A stretch of DNA of 64,000 bases from JBCBAP01 sp038532435 (GCA_038532435.1 JBCBAP010000015.1:1-64000), one strand, 5' to 3'. Shown: positions 51,046-60,660, numbered from the stretch's first letter. The notes: a model not told the origin generated them from the letters alone. A program made the numbers and translations.

Positions 51046-52380
51046 ATGATGAAGCTGACGCGGATGCTGAAACTGTGCGTCCTGGCGCTGTGCCTTCCGG
51101 CGCTGGCGCAGGCCCAGTCCTCTCCCGGTCCGCTGCGGATCGAAATCACCGACGGCGTGGTGCAACCTGTCCCGCTCGCCGCACCGGACTTCATCGCCGG
51201 GGACGGGGCCACGGCGCAGTACGCCCGGGACATTACCGCGGTGATTGTGAGCAATCTGACGGGGTCCGGCCTGTTTCGGGAGATCCCGAAGTCCGCCTTC
51301 ATCAGCCAGATCACCTCTTTCAACGTGCCGCCGACATTCCCTGACTGGCAGGCGATCAACGCGCAGGCGCTGATCACCGGTGAGACCCGGCTCGGCGCGA
51401 ACGGCCAGCTCGTTGTGGATTTCCGGCTGTGGGATGTGTTCTCTCAGCGCTCCATCGGTGATGGGGTCCGCTTCTCCGCCGCGCCGGGGGACTGGCGGCG
51501 TATTGCCCACAAGGTGTCGGACACGGTCTACAGCCGCCTGACCGGAGAGAGCGGGTATTTCGACAGCGAGATCGTGTTCGTTGCGGAAAGTGGGCCGAAG
51601 AACAACCGGCGCAAGCGCATCGCGATCATGGATCAGGACGGTGCCAACGTGCGCTATCTTACTGGCGGCAATGCGCTGGTGCTGGCGCCCCGCTTTTCCC
51701 CGGATGGCAGCCAGGTGCTCTATACCAGCTATGCCAGCGGCGTGCCGCGGGTGGTTCTCCAGGGGGCAGGGGGAGGGTCGTCCCGGCAGGTCTCCGACAT
51801 CGCGGGCATGACCTTTGCGCCCCGTTTCTCTCCGGACGGGCGGCGAGTGATCCTGAGCCGGGCGTCGGGAGGCAACACGGACATCTACTCCATCGACCTC
51901 GGCTCCGGTCAGCAGCAGCGTCTCACCCGCTCCCCAGCCATCGACACGGCACCGAGCTACAGCCCGGATTCGCGGGAGATCGTGTTCGAAAGCGACCGGG
52001 GCGGCTCCCAACAGCTTTACATCATGGGCGCCGACGGCTCGAACGCGCGGCGCATCAGCTTCGGTTCGGGCCAGTACGGAACGCCGGTCTGGTCGCCGCG
52101 CGGCGACAAGATCGCGTTCACCAAGCAGACCGGCGGGCGTTTCCACGTGGGCGTGATGGACAAGGACGGCTCCAACGAGATCCTTCTCACCGCGAGTTTC
52201 CTCGATGAAGGGCCCACATGGGCGCCGAACGGCCGCGTGCTGATGTTCTTCCGCGAAACGCCGGGGCCGACCGGCGCGGCGGCGCTTGTGTCGGTCGATG
52301 TGACCGGCCGCAACCTGAAGTATGTGCAAACCCCCGCAGCGGCGTCCGACCCGTTCTGGTCGCCCCTGCGGACCGATTGA
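51046..52380 (+). CDS. tolB: Tol-Pal system protein TolB
   Basis: A 444-aa periplasmic beta-propeller. Signal peptide residues 1-23, cleavage after AQA. The N-terminal TolB domain (FISQITSFNVPPTFPDWQ) precedes WD40-like repeats such as PRFSPDGSQVLYTSY, APRFSPDGRRVILSRASGG and TPVWSPRGDKIAFTKQ. Interacts with Pal. The ATG at 51046 lies one base past the tolA stop and gives a proper signal. Confidence 0.96.
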   Translation: MMKLTRMLKLCVLALCLPALAQAQSSPGPLRIEITDGVVQPVPLAAPDFIAGDGATAQYARDITAVIVSNLTGSGLFREIPKSAFISQITSFNVPPTFPDWQAINAQALITGETRLGANGQLVVDFRLWDVFSQRSIGDGVRFSAAPGDWRRIAHKVSDTVYSRLTGESGYFDSEIVFVAESGPKNNRRKRIAIMDQDGANVRYLTGGNALVLAPRFSPDGSQVLYTSYASGVPRVVLQGAGGGSSRQVSDIAGMTFAPRFSPDGRRVILSRASGGNTDIYSIDLGSGQQQRLTRSPAIDTAPSYSPDSREIVFESDRGGSQQLYIMGADGSNARRISFGSGQYGTPVWSPRGDKIAFTKQTGGRFHVGVMDKDGSNEILLTASFLDEGPTWAPNGRVLMFFRETPGPTGAAALVSVDVTGRNLKYVQTPAAASDPFWSPLRTD

Positions 52381-52400
52381 GACGTGTGAAGCAGTGAAAC

Positions 52401-52418
52401 GGGCGGAGGCAACCGCCC
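52401..52418 (+). other. Short hairpin between tolB and pal
   Basis: GGGCGG (52401-52406) and CCGCCC (52413-52418) with an AGGCAA loop, 20 bp before pal. It may favour stable pal mRNA; no T-run follows. Confidence 0.5.
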
Positions 52419-52438
52419 CTGATAGAGAGGGTTCTGTT

Positions 52439-52942
52439 ATGGCAACAGCCGTCAAGATGATCGTCGCAGCCGCGGCACTCGCGGCGCTGGCCGCGTGCAC
52501 CAACACCGCCGATACCGATGGCAGCGGTACCGGAGAGACGGCGGTCACCCCCGTGACCACCGTGGATGAGAGTTCGGCGGCATATTTCACCGCCTCCGTC
52601 GGGGACAAGGTGTTCTTCGACACCAACTCCAGCACGCTCGACGCAGGCGCGCAGACCACGCTCACGTTCCAGGCGGACTGGCTGCAGCGCTTCCCCGACA
52701 AAACCATCGTGATCGAAGGACACGCGGATGAGCGGGGCACCCGGGAGTACAACCTCGCGCTCGGCGCGCGCCGGGCCCAGGCGGCCTACGACTTCCTGCT
52801 CGCGCGGGGGGTTCCCGCATCCCAGATGAGCACGGTAACATTCGGCAAGGAAAAGCCGGTATCGCTGTGTTCCAACGAAAGCTGCTGGTCGCAGAACCGC
52901 CGGGCGATCTCCGTGATTGCGGGCGGGGCACCGCTGGGCTGA
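52439..52942 (+). CDS. pal: Peptidoglycan-associated lipoprotein Pal
   Basis: A 167-aa outer-membrane lipoprotein. Lipobox LAAC with Cys20. The OmpA-like peptidoglycan-binding domain shows VFFDTNSSTLDAGAQ, VIEGHADERGTREYNLALG and ARRAQAAYDFL, the last with the conserved Asp/Arg that bind meso-diaminopimelate. Interacts with TolB and TolA. Confidence 0.96.
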   Translation: MATAVKMIVAAAALAALAACTNTADTDGSGTGETAVTPVTTVDESSAAYFTASVGDKVFFDTNSSTLDAGAQTTLTFQADWLQRFPDKTIVIEGHADERGTREYNLALGARRAQAAYDFLLARGVPASQMSTVTFGKEKPVSLCSNESCWSQNRRAISVIAGGAPLG

Positions 52943-53009
52943 TCCGGACCGGACACACGATGCGGTTCGGCCCGCCGGGGCCGGACCGGACCAAAGAAGG
53001 AGAGACGAC

Positions 53010-53840
53010 ATGCTTCGCTTCGTGATCCTGTGCGCCCTTGCGTTCGGCGCCGCATCCCCCTTGCACGCGCAACAGACCGCCCCCGCGGTCCCGGCCCAGC
53101 CGCAGATGACGCTTGAGGATGTGCGGATCCAGCTCTCCACCCTCGGTGAGGAGCTGCAGACGCTGCGCGAGCAGTTGCTCGCGTCCGGCACGAACGGGGG
53201 CGGGACGCAGACGGGCACCACGCTGCAGCGGATCGACGGGATCGAGACGGAGATCCGGCAGCTCACGGGCCGCGTGGAGCAGCTCCAGAACGACGTGCGC
53301 CGGATGGCGGAGGATGGCGGGCGCCGGTTCAGCGATCTGGACTTCCGGGTGACCGAGCTGGAGGGGGGCGACACGACCTTCGTCGCCCCTGCCGAACCGC
53401 TTGGCGGCGGGGTCAGCACCGGATCGACGGGAGGCGGGGCGCAGACGGCACTGACCGAGCAGAACGCGTTCGACGACGCGAAACGGGCTTATGACGCTGG
53501 CGATTACAACGCGGCGGCGGAGGGGTTTGAAGCCTTCCTCGCCTCGTTCCCGCAAGGGCCGCTCGTGTCCGAAAGCCGTTACTGGCTGGGGCAGAGCCAG
53601 TTCGAGCTTGCGCAGTTTCAAGCAGCGGCGCTGAGCTACCTCAACGCGTTTACCGGGGATCCGCAGGCGCCCTATGCGCCGGATGCGATCCACCGGCTCG
53701 GCGTGTCGCTGGGACAGTTGGGCCAACTCGACGAGGCGTGCCTGACTTTCGAGGAGGGCCTTGCCCGCTTCGTGCCCTCCGCGGGGCCCGAGTATCAGGC
53801 GAAGATACAGGAAGAGCAGAAGGCGTTCGGCTGCACCTGA
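53010..53840 (+). CDS. ybgF: Tol-Pal system protein YbgF/CpoB
   Basis: A 276-aa periplasmic protein. Signal peptide residues 1-20. A coiled coil (TLEDVRIQLSTLGEELQTL, RIDGIETEIRQLTGRVEQLQ) is followed by a Gly/Thr linker and C-terminal TPR repeats (AFDDAKRAYDAGDYNAAAE, SRYWLGQSQFELAQ). Coordinates cell-wall synthesis with Tol-driven constriction. AAGGAGAG precedes the ATG. Ends one base into tilS (TGATG). Confidence 0.93.
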   Translation: MLRFVILCALAFGAASPLHAQQTAPAVPAQPQMTLEDVRIQLSTLGEELQTLREQLLASGTNGGGTQTGTTLQRIDGIETEIRQLTGRVEQLQNDVRRMAEDGGRRFSDLDFRVTELEGGDTTFVAPAEPLGGGVSTGSTGGGAQTALTEQNAFDDAKRAYDAGDYNAAAEGFEAFLASFPQGPLVSESRYWLGQSQFELAQFQAAALSYLNAFTGDPQAPYAPDAIHRLGVSLGQLGQLDEACLTFEEGLARFVPSAGPEYQAKIQEEQKAFGCT

Positions 53841-55078
53841 TGGGCGTCGCGGGGCGCATCGCCGCCCGCCTTGATGCACTGCCCGGGGGCTCTGTCGGCG
53901 TTGCGGTTTCTGGCGGAAGCGACTCTACCGCGTTGCTCATGTCCGCCGTTGAGTGGGCCCGGGAACGCGGTCGCAAGCTACGCGCCGCCACCGTTGATCA
54001 CGGATTGCGGTCGGAGAGTGCTGCCGAGGCAGATGCCGTTGCGCAGCAGTGTGCTCGCCTTGATGTGCCGCATCACACCTTGCGTTGGGACGGATCCTCC
54101 GCCAGCGGCAACATCCAGTCTGCCGCGCGAGAGGCGCGCTACCGTCTCCTTGCCGAGTGGGCCCACGCGCATCAACTCGACTGCGTGCTGATCGGGCATA
54201 CCCGTGACGATGTTGCCGAGACATTTCTGATGCGCCTTGCCCGAGGCTCGGGCATCGACGGGCTTTCCGCCATGGCACCTGAGGTCATGCGGCATGGCAT
54301 CCTATTCTGCCGCCCTATGCTCGACCTGTCGCGCGAGGAGCTGCGGAAGGATCTCGAGCGCCGCGAAATTCCGTGGACCGACGATCCGAGCAATTCCGAT
54401 GACCGGTTCGATCGGGTTCGTGTGCGGAAGGCGTTTGCCCAGCTTGCTTCGCTTGGCATCACCCCGGATGCCCTCGTACACACCGCGATGCGTCTGACGG
54501 ATGCTCGGGAGGTCGTGGACGCCGCCGCGTGCGCGGCGATGCGCGACCGCATCACATGGGATCGGGCGGGGGAGGTCACGCTCGCGACGAGGGGGTGGCG
54601 CGGCCTGCCACACGAGATTCGTGTGCGGCTTCTCAAGGGCGCGATTGCGCTCTTGACCCCGCAGGCCTACCCGCCGCGGCAGGAGGCAATCGATGGGATC
54701 GACGGCGAGATCGGGGCGCGCGTACCCTTCACGCGCACGATCTCAGGTACGCTCATCCGTGGAGCTGACGAGAACGTGAGGCTGTTTCGGGAACCTGCCG
54801 CCGTGGCCGCTCCCCACCCGCTTGAGACCGGGCAGACCGTCTGGGACGAAAGGTGGGACGTAGTCGGCCCGGCCTCGCAAACGCTGATGATCGGCGCGCT
54901 GAGGGAGGATGGACTGCGGGAATTGGACTGGCGTGCCAGTGGCTTCCGCCGGGAGGCACTGCTGACGACACCGGCGCTCTACCGACATGACACTCTGCCC
55001 CGCAGCCTTCTTTTGGCCCCACCCGAGGGCTACTCCGTCGTCCTGCGGTACTCCGTCCCACCGCGAACGACTCGTTGA
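53840..55078 (+). CDS. tilS: tRNA(Ile)-lysidine synthase TilS
   Basis: A 412-aa enzyme that converts the wobble C34 of tRNA-Ile(CAU) to lysidine. PP-loop ATPase motif SGGSDS at residues 24-29; HTRDDVAETFLMRLARGSGIDGL is the TilS signature. A second-domain region with WTDDPSN-type motif is present. The ATG overlaps the ybgF stop by one base. tilS followed by ftsH is a common bacterial order. Confidence 0.95.
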   Translation: MGVAGRIAARLDALPGGSVGVAVSGGSDSTALLMSAVEWARERGRKLRAATVDHGLRSESAAEADAVAQQCARLDVPHHTLRWDGSSASGNIQSAAREARYRLLAEWAHAHQLDCVLIGHTRDDVAETFLMRLARGSGIDGLSAMAPEVMRHGILFCRPMLDLSREELRKDLERREIPWTDDPSNSDDRFDRVRVRKAFAQLASLGITPDALVHTAMRLTDAREVVDAAACAAMRDRITWDRAGEVTLATRGWRGLPHEIRVRLLKGAIALLTPQAYPPRQEAIDGIDGEIGARVPFTRTISGTLIRGADENVRLFREPAAVAAPHPLETGQTVWDERWDVVGPASQTLMIGALREDGLRELDWRASGFRREALLTTPALYRHDTLPRSLLLAPPEGYSVVLRYSVPPRTTR

Positions 55079-55102
55079 AAGAGATGTGACAGTCATTATC
55101 TT
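55075..55102 (+). promoter_or_regulatory. Candidate ftsH promoter over the tilS stop codon
   Basis: TTGAAA (55075-55080), 16-bp spacer, TATCTT (55097-55102). The -10 matches sigma70 at 4/6. A heat-shock sigma factor could also use TTGAAA, but the downstream element does not clearly match. Confidence 0.4.
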
Positions 55103-55162
55103 TGCGGTAACGTCTTAAATCGCAGAATGCATCGGGGTCGCGTCCCGAGTGGGGAGCTTGTT

Positions 55163-57079
55163 TTGGGCAACACAAAGAACATGGCATTCTGGATCATCGT
55201 GCTGCTGCTCGTGCTGGCACTGTTCCAGGTGTTCAATTCCGGCAATAGCAGCAACAGCTCGTCACTCCTGAGCTATTCGGAGTTTCTCGACAGGGTCGAG
55301 GCCGGACAGGTCACCGCCGTCACGCTCGATGGCGAGAATGTGCTCTTCAGGGGCACGGACGGTGCGCAGTACCGCACGATCAGGCCCGGCGACGACAGCC
55401 TTCTGCCCGCCCTACGCGCGGCGGATGTGGACATCCTCGCCAACCCGCAGGAACAGTCGGGCTTCGTCTCGACGCTGATGGTCTGGCTGCCCTTCCTGCT
55501 GCTAATCGGTGTCTGGATCTTCTTCATGAACCGGATGCAGGGTGGTGGACGCGGCGGGGCCATGGGCTTCGGCAAGTCCAAGGCGAAGCTTCTGACCGAG
55601 AAGTCGGGCCGCGTGACGTTTGACGACGTTGCAGGCATCGACGAAGCAAAGGACGAGCTTGAGGAGATCGTCGAGTTCCTGCGCGATCCGCAGAAATTCT
55701 CCCGCCTCGGCGGCAAGATCCCCAAGGGCGCGCTTCTGGTGGGTCCTCCGGGCACCGGTAAGACGCTGCTCGCCCGCGCGATTGCGGGGGAGGCGGGCGT
55801 GCCCTTCTTCACCATTTCCGGCTCCGACTTCGTCGAGATGTTTGTCGGCGTGGGCGCGTCGCGCGTGCGCGACATGTTCGAGCAGGCGAAAAAGAACGCG
55901 CCCTGCATCGTCTTCATCGATGAGATCGACGCGGTCGGTCGGCACCGCGGTGCGGGTTATGGCGGCGGCAACGACGAGCGCGAGCAGACGCTCAACCAGC
56001 TTCTGGTCGAGATGGACGGTTTTGAGGCCAACGAGGGCGTGATCCTGCTGGCTGCAACCAACCGTCCCGACGTGCTCGACCCCGCGCTGTTGCGCCCGGG
56101 CCGGTTTGACCGTCAGGTCGTTGTGCCGAACCCGGACATCAACGGGCGGAAGCGCATCCTCGAGGTTCATGCGCGCAAAGTACCGCTCGGCCCCGATGTG
56201 GACCTTCGCGTCATCGCCCGCGGTACGCCCGGCTTCTCCGGTGCGGATCTGGCAAACCTCGTGAACGAGGCTGCCCTGATGGCCGCGCGGACCGGCAAGC
56301 GGTTCGTCACCATGGAGGATTTCGAGAGCGCGAAGGACAAGGTGATGATGGGCTCCGAACGGCGCTCCATGGTCATGACCGATGATGAGAAGAAGCTGAC
56401 CGCCTATCATGAGGCGGGCCACGCGGTCGTTGGGCTGAATGTCCCGCAGCATGATCCGATCCACAAGGCGACGATCATCCCGCGGGGCAGGGCGCTGGGC
56501 CTCGTGCTGAGCTTGCCGGAGCGGGACCAGCTCAGCGTGACGAAGACCAAGTACACCTCAAAGATCGCCATGGCGATGGGGGGCAAGGTCGCCGAGGAGC
56601 TGATCTTCGGCCCGGACAACGTAACCTCCGGCGCGTCCTCGGACATCCAGCAGGTGACGAAGATCGCGCGGGCCATGGTTACCCAGTTCGGCATGTCCGA
56701 GAAGCTCGGCAACATCAACTACTCGACCGAACAGGAAAGCTATCTCGGACCGCAGGGCAACGGGATGAGCGCCTCACCGGACGTGCAGGCGATCATCGAT
56801 GACGAGGTACGCGAGCTGGTCGATGAGGGATACGAGACGGCGAAACGCATCCTGACGGAGCGCGCGCAGGATCTCGAGAATCTTGCGCAGGGCCTTCTGG
56901 AGTACGAAACCCTGACCGGGCCCGAGATCCAGAAGGTGATCTCCGGTGAGCCGCTCAATCGCGGCTCCGACGATGATGACCAGTCGGACAACGACACGCC
57001 GAGCCTCACCGCGATCCCGAAGGTGATCAAGCCGAAGCAGGGCGATGGCGGCATCGATCCGGAGCCTCAGCCCGGCTGA
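55163..57079 (+). CDS. ftsH: ATP-dependent zinc metalloprotease FtsH
   Basis: A 638-aa membrane-bound AAA+ protease. Two N-terminal helices (MAFWIIVLLLVLALFQVF and LMVWLPFLLLIGVWIFFM) flank a periplasmic domain. Walker A is GPPGTGKT at 194-201, Walker B is VFIDEIDAVGRH, and the zinc site is H416EAGH420. TTG 55163 is chosen because GGGAG lies upstream and the product then begins MGNTKNMAFW, like other alphaproteobacterial FtsH; an in-frame ATG at 55127 adds 12 unusual residues. Degrades membrane and regulatory proteins. Confidence 0.95.
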   Translation: MGNTKNMAFWIIVLLLVLALFQVFNSGNSSNSSSLLSYSEFLDRVEAGQVTAVTLDGENVLFRGTDGAQYRTIRPGDDSLLPALRAADVDILANPQEQSGFVSTLMVWLPFLLLIGVWIFFMNRMQGGGRGGAMGFGKSKAKLLTEKSGRVTFDDVAGIDEAKDELEEIVEFLRDPQKFSRLGGKIPKGALLVGPPGTGKTLLARAIAGEAGVPFFTISGSDFVEMFVGVGASRVRDMFEQAKKNAPCIVFIDEIDAVGRHRGAGYGGGNDEREQTLNQLLVEMDGFEANEGVILLAATNRPDVLDPALLRPGRFDRQVVVPNPDINGRKRILEVHARKVPLGPDVDLRVIARGTPGFSGADLANLVNEAALMAARTGKRFVTMEDFESAKDKVMMGSERRSMVMTDDEKKLTAYHEAGHAVVGLNVPQHDPIHKATIIPRGRALGLVLSLPERDQLSVTKTKYTSKIAMAMGGKVAEELIFGPDNVTSGASSDIQQVTKIARAMVTQFGMSEKLGNINYSTEQESYLGPQGNGMSASPDVQAIIDDEVRELVDEGYETAKRILTERAQDLENLAQGLLEYETLTGPEIQKVISGEPLNRGSDDDDQSDNDTPSLTAIPKVIKPKQGDGGIDPEPQPG

Positions 57080-57099
57080 TCCATCTTGAACCGCGACAG

Positions 57100-57139
57100 A
57101 AAACACCCAAAGCTGCGATCCCGCACTTCGGGTGTTTTT
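57100..57139 (+). terminator. ftsH intrinsic terminator
   Basis: AAAACACCC (57100-57108) pairs with GGGTGTTTT (57130-57138), with further AAG/CTT and GCG/CGC pairing inside and a run of five T at the end. Confidence 0.92.
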
Positions 57140-57155
57140 CGTTGGTGACCTTCCC

Positions 57156-57737
57156 ATGCCCTTCATCCATCCCACTCATCTGCACGGCGAGATTGTCTGG
57201 CTGGGTCTAGTCACGGACCGCGCCAAGAGCCCGCGCGCGCACCCGGTAGAGCGTGTCGAGGGCCGGTTCGAGGGTCTGGTGGGGGAAGCTCATGGAGGGC
57301 TGACCCGCCCCTCCTGTGCCAGGGTCCAGGCGCAGTATGCCCGCGGCACACCGATCCGAAACACCCGCCAGATCAGCATCGTCTCCGAAGAAGAACTCGC
57401 GGTGATCGCCGAGACGATGGGGATCCCCCGGCTCGCCCCGGAATGGCTGGGCGTGAACATCGTGTTGCGGGGCATTCCCGACTTCACCCGTATTCCCCCG
57501 GCCTCCCGCCTGATTTGCGATGGCGGCGCGGCCCTGGCCGTGGACATGGAGAACAAACCCTGCCTCATCCCCGCGCGGGAAATCGACCGGGAACATCCCG
57601 GCCAGGGCAAGCTCTTCAAGGAGGCAGCCCGGGTCCGCCGGGGTGTCACCGCCTGGATCGAGCGGGAGGGTGACCTCCGGCTGGGTGACCAGCTGAGGCT
57701 GCATATCCCCACCCTTCATCCCTATCCCCACGCCTGA
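57156..57737 (+). CDS. MOSC-domain protein
   Basis: A 193-aa protein with a MOSC (molybdenum cofactor sulfurase C-terminal) fold: HLHGEIVWLGLVTD at the start, FEGLVGEAHGGLTRPSCARV, RQISIVSEEELAVIAETMG, and APEWLGVNIVLRGIPDFTRIP. Members transfer sulfur or reduce N-hydroxylated compounds with Mo cofactor; the exact role here is unknown. The ATG at 57156 has only a weak ribosome site, but upstream reading enters the ftsH terminator. Confidence 0.82.
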   Translation: MPFIHPTHLHGEIVWLGLVTDRAKSPRAHPVERVEGRFEGLVGEAHGGLTRPSCARVQAQYARGTPIRNTRQISIVSEEELAVIAETMGIPRLAPEWLGVNIVLRGIPDFTRIPPASRLICDGGAALAVDMENKPCLIPAREIDREHPGQGKLFKEAARVRRGVTAWIEREGDLRLGDQLRLHIPTLHPYPHA

Positions 57738-57848
57738 GGCGCGCGGCCTTGAACACGGACGCAGGTTTCCCATCCGAAACCCCGTCCGCAATTCACGGTA
57801 CCCAAGGTCGAATTCCCGCGCGAACCTGTCGGTTTCCCCCTAGTGCGG

Positions 57849-57882
57849 CAGTGGGCCACGGGCTTAAGTGCCCGCACCACTG
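57849..57882 (+). promoter_or_regulatory. Two-stem hairpin in the fhs leader
   Basis: The outer stem CAGTGG (57849-57854) / CCACTG (57877-57882) and inner stem CGGGC (57859-57863) / GCCCG (57870-57874) are separated by an asymmetric internal loop (GCCA versus CA), with a TTAAGT apical loop. It lies 28 bp before the fhs ATG. A structured cis-regulatory RNA is possible; no known riboswitch was recognised. Confidence 0.45.
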
Positions 57883-57910
57883 GCCCGCCTGATCCAAAGG
57901 GACCCCCGAC

Positions 57911-59587
57911 ATGGCGCACAAGACCGACATCGAAATCGCCCGCGAGGCAAAAAAGCAACCGATCCAGGCGATTGGCGACAAACTGGGCATCCCGACGGAG
58001 CACCTTTTGCCCTTCGGCCATGACAAGGCGAAGGTTTCGGCCGAATTCATCGCGGCCCAGGCAGGCAAGCCGAACGGCAAGCTCATTCTCGTGACCGCCA
58101 TCAACCCGACGCCCGCGGGCGAAGGCAAGACGACCACAACAGTGGGTCTGGGCGACGGGCTCAACGCCATCGGCAAGAAGGCGGCAATCTGCATTCGTGA
58201 AGCGTCCCTCGGGCCGTGCTTCGGCATGAAGGGCGGGGCGGCCGGCGGTGGCTACGCGCAGGTGGTCCCGATGGAGGAGATGAACCTCCACTTCACCGGC
58301 GACTTCCACGCGATCACCTCCGCTCACAACCTGCTGAGCGCGATGATCGACAACCATATCTACTGGGGCAACGCGCTCGAAATCGATCAGCGGCGCGTGG
58401 TCTGGCGGCGTGTCATGGACATGAACGACCGGGCGCTGCGGGATGTGGTGACCTCCCTTGGCGGTGTCGCGAACGGCTTTCCCCGGCAGGCGGGTTTCGA
58501 CATCACGGTCGCCTCCGAGGTTATGGCGATCCTGTGCCTTGCGACGGACCTCGACGATCTGCAAAAGCGGCTTGGCGACATCATCGTCGCCTACCGTCGG
58601 GACAAGACCCCGATCTATGCCCGCGACATCAAGGCGGACGGCGCGATGACGGTCCTCCTGCAGCAGGCGATGCAGCCCAACCTCGTGCAGACGCTGGAGA
58701 ACAACCCGGCCTTCGTCCACGGCGGGCCGTTCGCGAACATCGCCCATGGCTGCAACTCCGTCGTGGCCACCACAACCGCGCTCAAGCTTGCGGACTATGT
58801 GGTGACCGAGGCGGGCTTCGGCGCGGATCTGGGCGCCGAGAAGTTTATGAACATCAAGTGCCGGAAGGCGGGCCTTGCCCCTTCTGCCGTTGTCATTGTT
58901 GCAACCGTGCGTGCAATGAAGATGAACGGCGGGGTCAAAAAGGAAGACCTCGGGGCGGAAAATGTCGCCGCCGTGGAGGCGGGCTGCGCCAACCTGGGAC
59001 GGCACATCGAGAACGTGAAGAGCTTCGGCGTGCCCGCCGTTGTCGCGATCAACCATTTCGTGACGGACACGGATGCGGAGGTCGAGGCGGTGAAAGCCTA
59101 TGTGGCGAGCCTCGGCTCCGAGGCGATCCTCTGCAAGCACTGGGCCGACGGCTCTGCGGGGATCACGGATCTTGCGACCCGGGTGGCCGAGATCGCCGAC
59201 GGGGACAGCGCGAATTTTGCACCGCTCTACCCGGACGAGATGCCGCTCATGGAGAAGATCGAGACGATCGCGAAGCGGATCTACCGGGCGGAGGAGGTGA
59301 TCGCGGACGGCAAGATCCGCGCGCAACTGAAGGACTGGGAAGATGCGGGCTACGGCAATCTGCCGGTCTGCATGGCCAAGACCCAGTACAGCTTCACCAC
59401 CGATCCGGGCCAGCGCGGTGCGCCCACGGGCCACGCGATCCCGGTGCGCGAGGTGCGCCTCAGCGCCGGTGCCGGCTTCATCGTGGTGATCTGCGGGGAG
59501 ATCATGACCATGCCCGGTCTGCCTCGCGTACCGTCCGCCGAGGCGATCCGCCTCAACGCGGCGGGTCAAATCGAAGGGTTGTTCTGA
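57911..59587 (+). CDS. fhs: Formate--tetrahydrofolate ligase
   Basis: A 558-aa ATP-dependent enzyme that makes 10-formyl-THF from formate. P-loop PTPAGEGKTTTTVGLGDGL, then CIREASLGPCFGMKGGAAGG, FTGDFHAITSAHNLLSAMID and the C-terminal MPGLPRVPSAEAI, all highly conserved. In marine Rhodobacterales it serves one-carbon and glycine/serine metabolism. It is followed by folD 89 bp downstream; together they link formate to methylene-THF. Confidence 0.97.
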   Translation: MAHKTDIEIAREAKKQPIQAIGDKLGIPTEHLLPFGHDKAKVSAEFIAAQAGKPNGKLILVTAINPTPAGEGKTTTTVGLGDGLNAIGKKAAICIREASLGPCFGMKGGAAGGGYAQVVPMEEMNLHFTGDFHAITSAHNLLSAMIDNHIYWGNALEIDQRRVVWRRVMDMNDRALRDVVTSLGGVANGFPRQAGFDITVASEVMAILCLATDLDDLQKRLGDIIVAYRRDKTPIYARDIKADGAMTVLLQQAMQPNLVQTLENNPAFVHGGPFANIAHGCNSVVATTTALKLADYVVTEAGFGADLGAEKFMNIKCRKAGLAPSAVVIVATVRAMKMNGGVKKEDLGAENVAAVEAGCANLGRHIENVKSFGVPAVVAINHFVTDTDAEVEAVKAYVASLGSEAILCKHWADGSAGITDLATRVAEIADGDSANFAPLYPDEMPLMEKIETIAKRIYRAEEVIADGKIRAQLKDWEDAGYGNLPVCMAKTQYSFTTDPGQRGAPTGHAIPVREVRLSAGAGFIVVICGEIMTMPGLPRVPSAEAIRLNAAGQIEGLF

Positions 59588-59676
59588 GGCCTTGTCTCGG
59601 GGGGCCGGTCGACGCGGGCATCGAGCCCGCACCGACCGGCGCGCAGACGCGCGGTGTCGCGCGAAGGAGTGGGCCG

Positions 59677-60576
59677 ATGGCCGATATCATTGACGGAAAG
59701 GCCTTCGCCGCCAAGGTGCGGGGGCAGGTGGCTGAGCATGTCGCAGGGCTGAATTCGGATCATGGTCTGGTTCCGGGGCTGGCGGTGGTGCTCGTCGGGG
59801 AGGATCCCGCCTCCCAGGTCTATGTGCGCAACAAGGGCAAGCAGACGGTCGAGGTCGGTATGGCCTCCTTCGAGCATCGCCTGCCCGTGGAGACGCCGGA
59901 GGCGGATCTGCTGGCGCTGATTGCGACACTCAACGCGGATCCGGCGGTCCACGGCATCCTCTGCCAGTTGCCGCTTCCGGATCACATCGACGAGGCGCTG
60001 GTGATCAACGCAATCGATCCGGCGAAGGATGTGGACGGGTTCCACATCTCCAACGTCGGTCTGCTCGGCACCGGGCAGAAATCCATGGTGCCCTGCACGC
60101 CGCTTGGCTGTCTGATGCTGCTGCGCGACCGTCTTGGCTCGCTCAGCGGTGCGAACGCGGTCGTGCTTGGCCGGTCCAACATTGTGGGCAAGCCGATGGC
60201 GAACCTTCTGCTGCGTGACAGTGCGACGGTCACCATCGCCCATTCGCGGACCCAGGATGTCGAGGCCCTGTGCCGGACCGCAGACATTCTGGTCGCTGCC
60301 GTTGGACGGGCGGAGATGGTGACCGGCGGCTGGATCAAGCCGGGGGCCACGGTGATCGATGTGGGCATCAACCGCATCCCCGCACCGGAGAAGGGCGAGG
60401 GCAAGACCCGCATCGTGGGAGATGTCGCGTTTGAAAGTGCCGCTGCGGTGGCGGGCGCGATCACGCCGGTGCCCGGCGGTGTCGGTCCCATGACGATTGC
60501 CTGCCTGCTTGCCAACACGCTGACCGCCTGCTGTCGTGCGAACGGTCTGCCGGAACCGGAGGGGCTTACGGCCTGA
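59677..60576 (+). CDS. folD: Methylenetetrahydrofolate dehydrogenase/cyclohydrolase FolD
   Basis: A 299-aa bifunctional enzyme that interconverts methylene-, methenyl- and 10-formyl-THF. Markers: LAVVLVGEDPASQVYVRNKG with a Tyr/Lys pair, GILCQLPLPDHIDE, the VLGRSNIVGKPMANLLL NADP-binding motif and ITPVPGGVGPMTIACLL. GAAGGAG precedes the ATG at 59677. Works directly with Fhs. Confidence 0.97.
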   Translation: MADIIDGKAFAAKVRGQVAEHVAGLNSDHGLVPGLAVVLVGEDPASQVYVRNKGKQTVEVGMASFEHRLPVETPEADLLALIATLNADPAVHGILCQLPLPDHIDEALVINAIDPAKDVDGFHISNVGLLGTGQKSMVPCTPLGCLMLLRDRLGSLSGANAVVLGRSNIVGKPMANLLLRDSATVTIAHSRTQDVEALCRTADILVAAVGRAEMVTGGWIKPGATVIDVGINRIPAPEKGEGKTRIVGDVAFESAAAVAGAITPVPGGVGPMTIACLLANTLTACCRANGLPEPEGLTA

Positions 60577-60660
60577 TCCGGGCCATTTTTACCGGCGGGG
60601 GCAGTTCGCGTCGGGGAGTGCTCAGTGAATACGGTCTGTCAGCGCTGCGGTCGCTGGTCT

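Noticed and set aside
57738..57910. Known THF or glycine riboswitch upstream of fhs
   Set aside because: Consensus elements of those riboswitches could not be matched; only a generic two-stem hairpin is reported.
58216..60576. 786-codon plus-strand frame spanning fhs and joining folD
   Set aside because: The first 480 codons are an out-of-frame reading of fhs. Only the folD part is real, with its own ribosome site at 59677.
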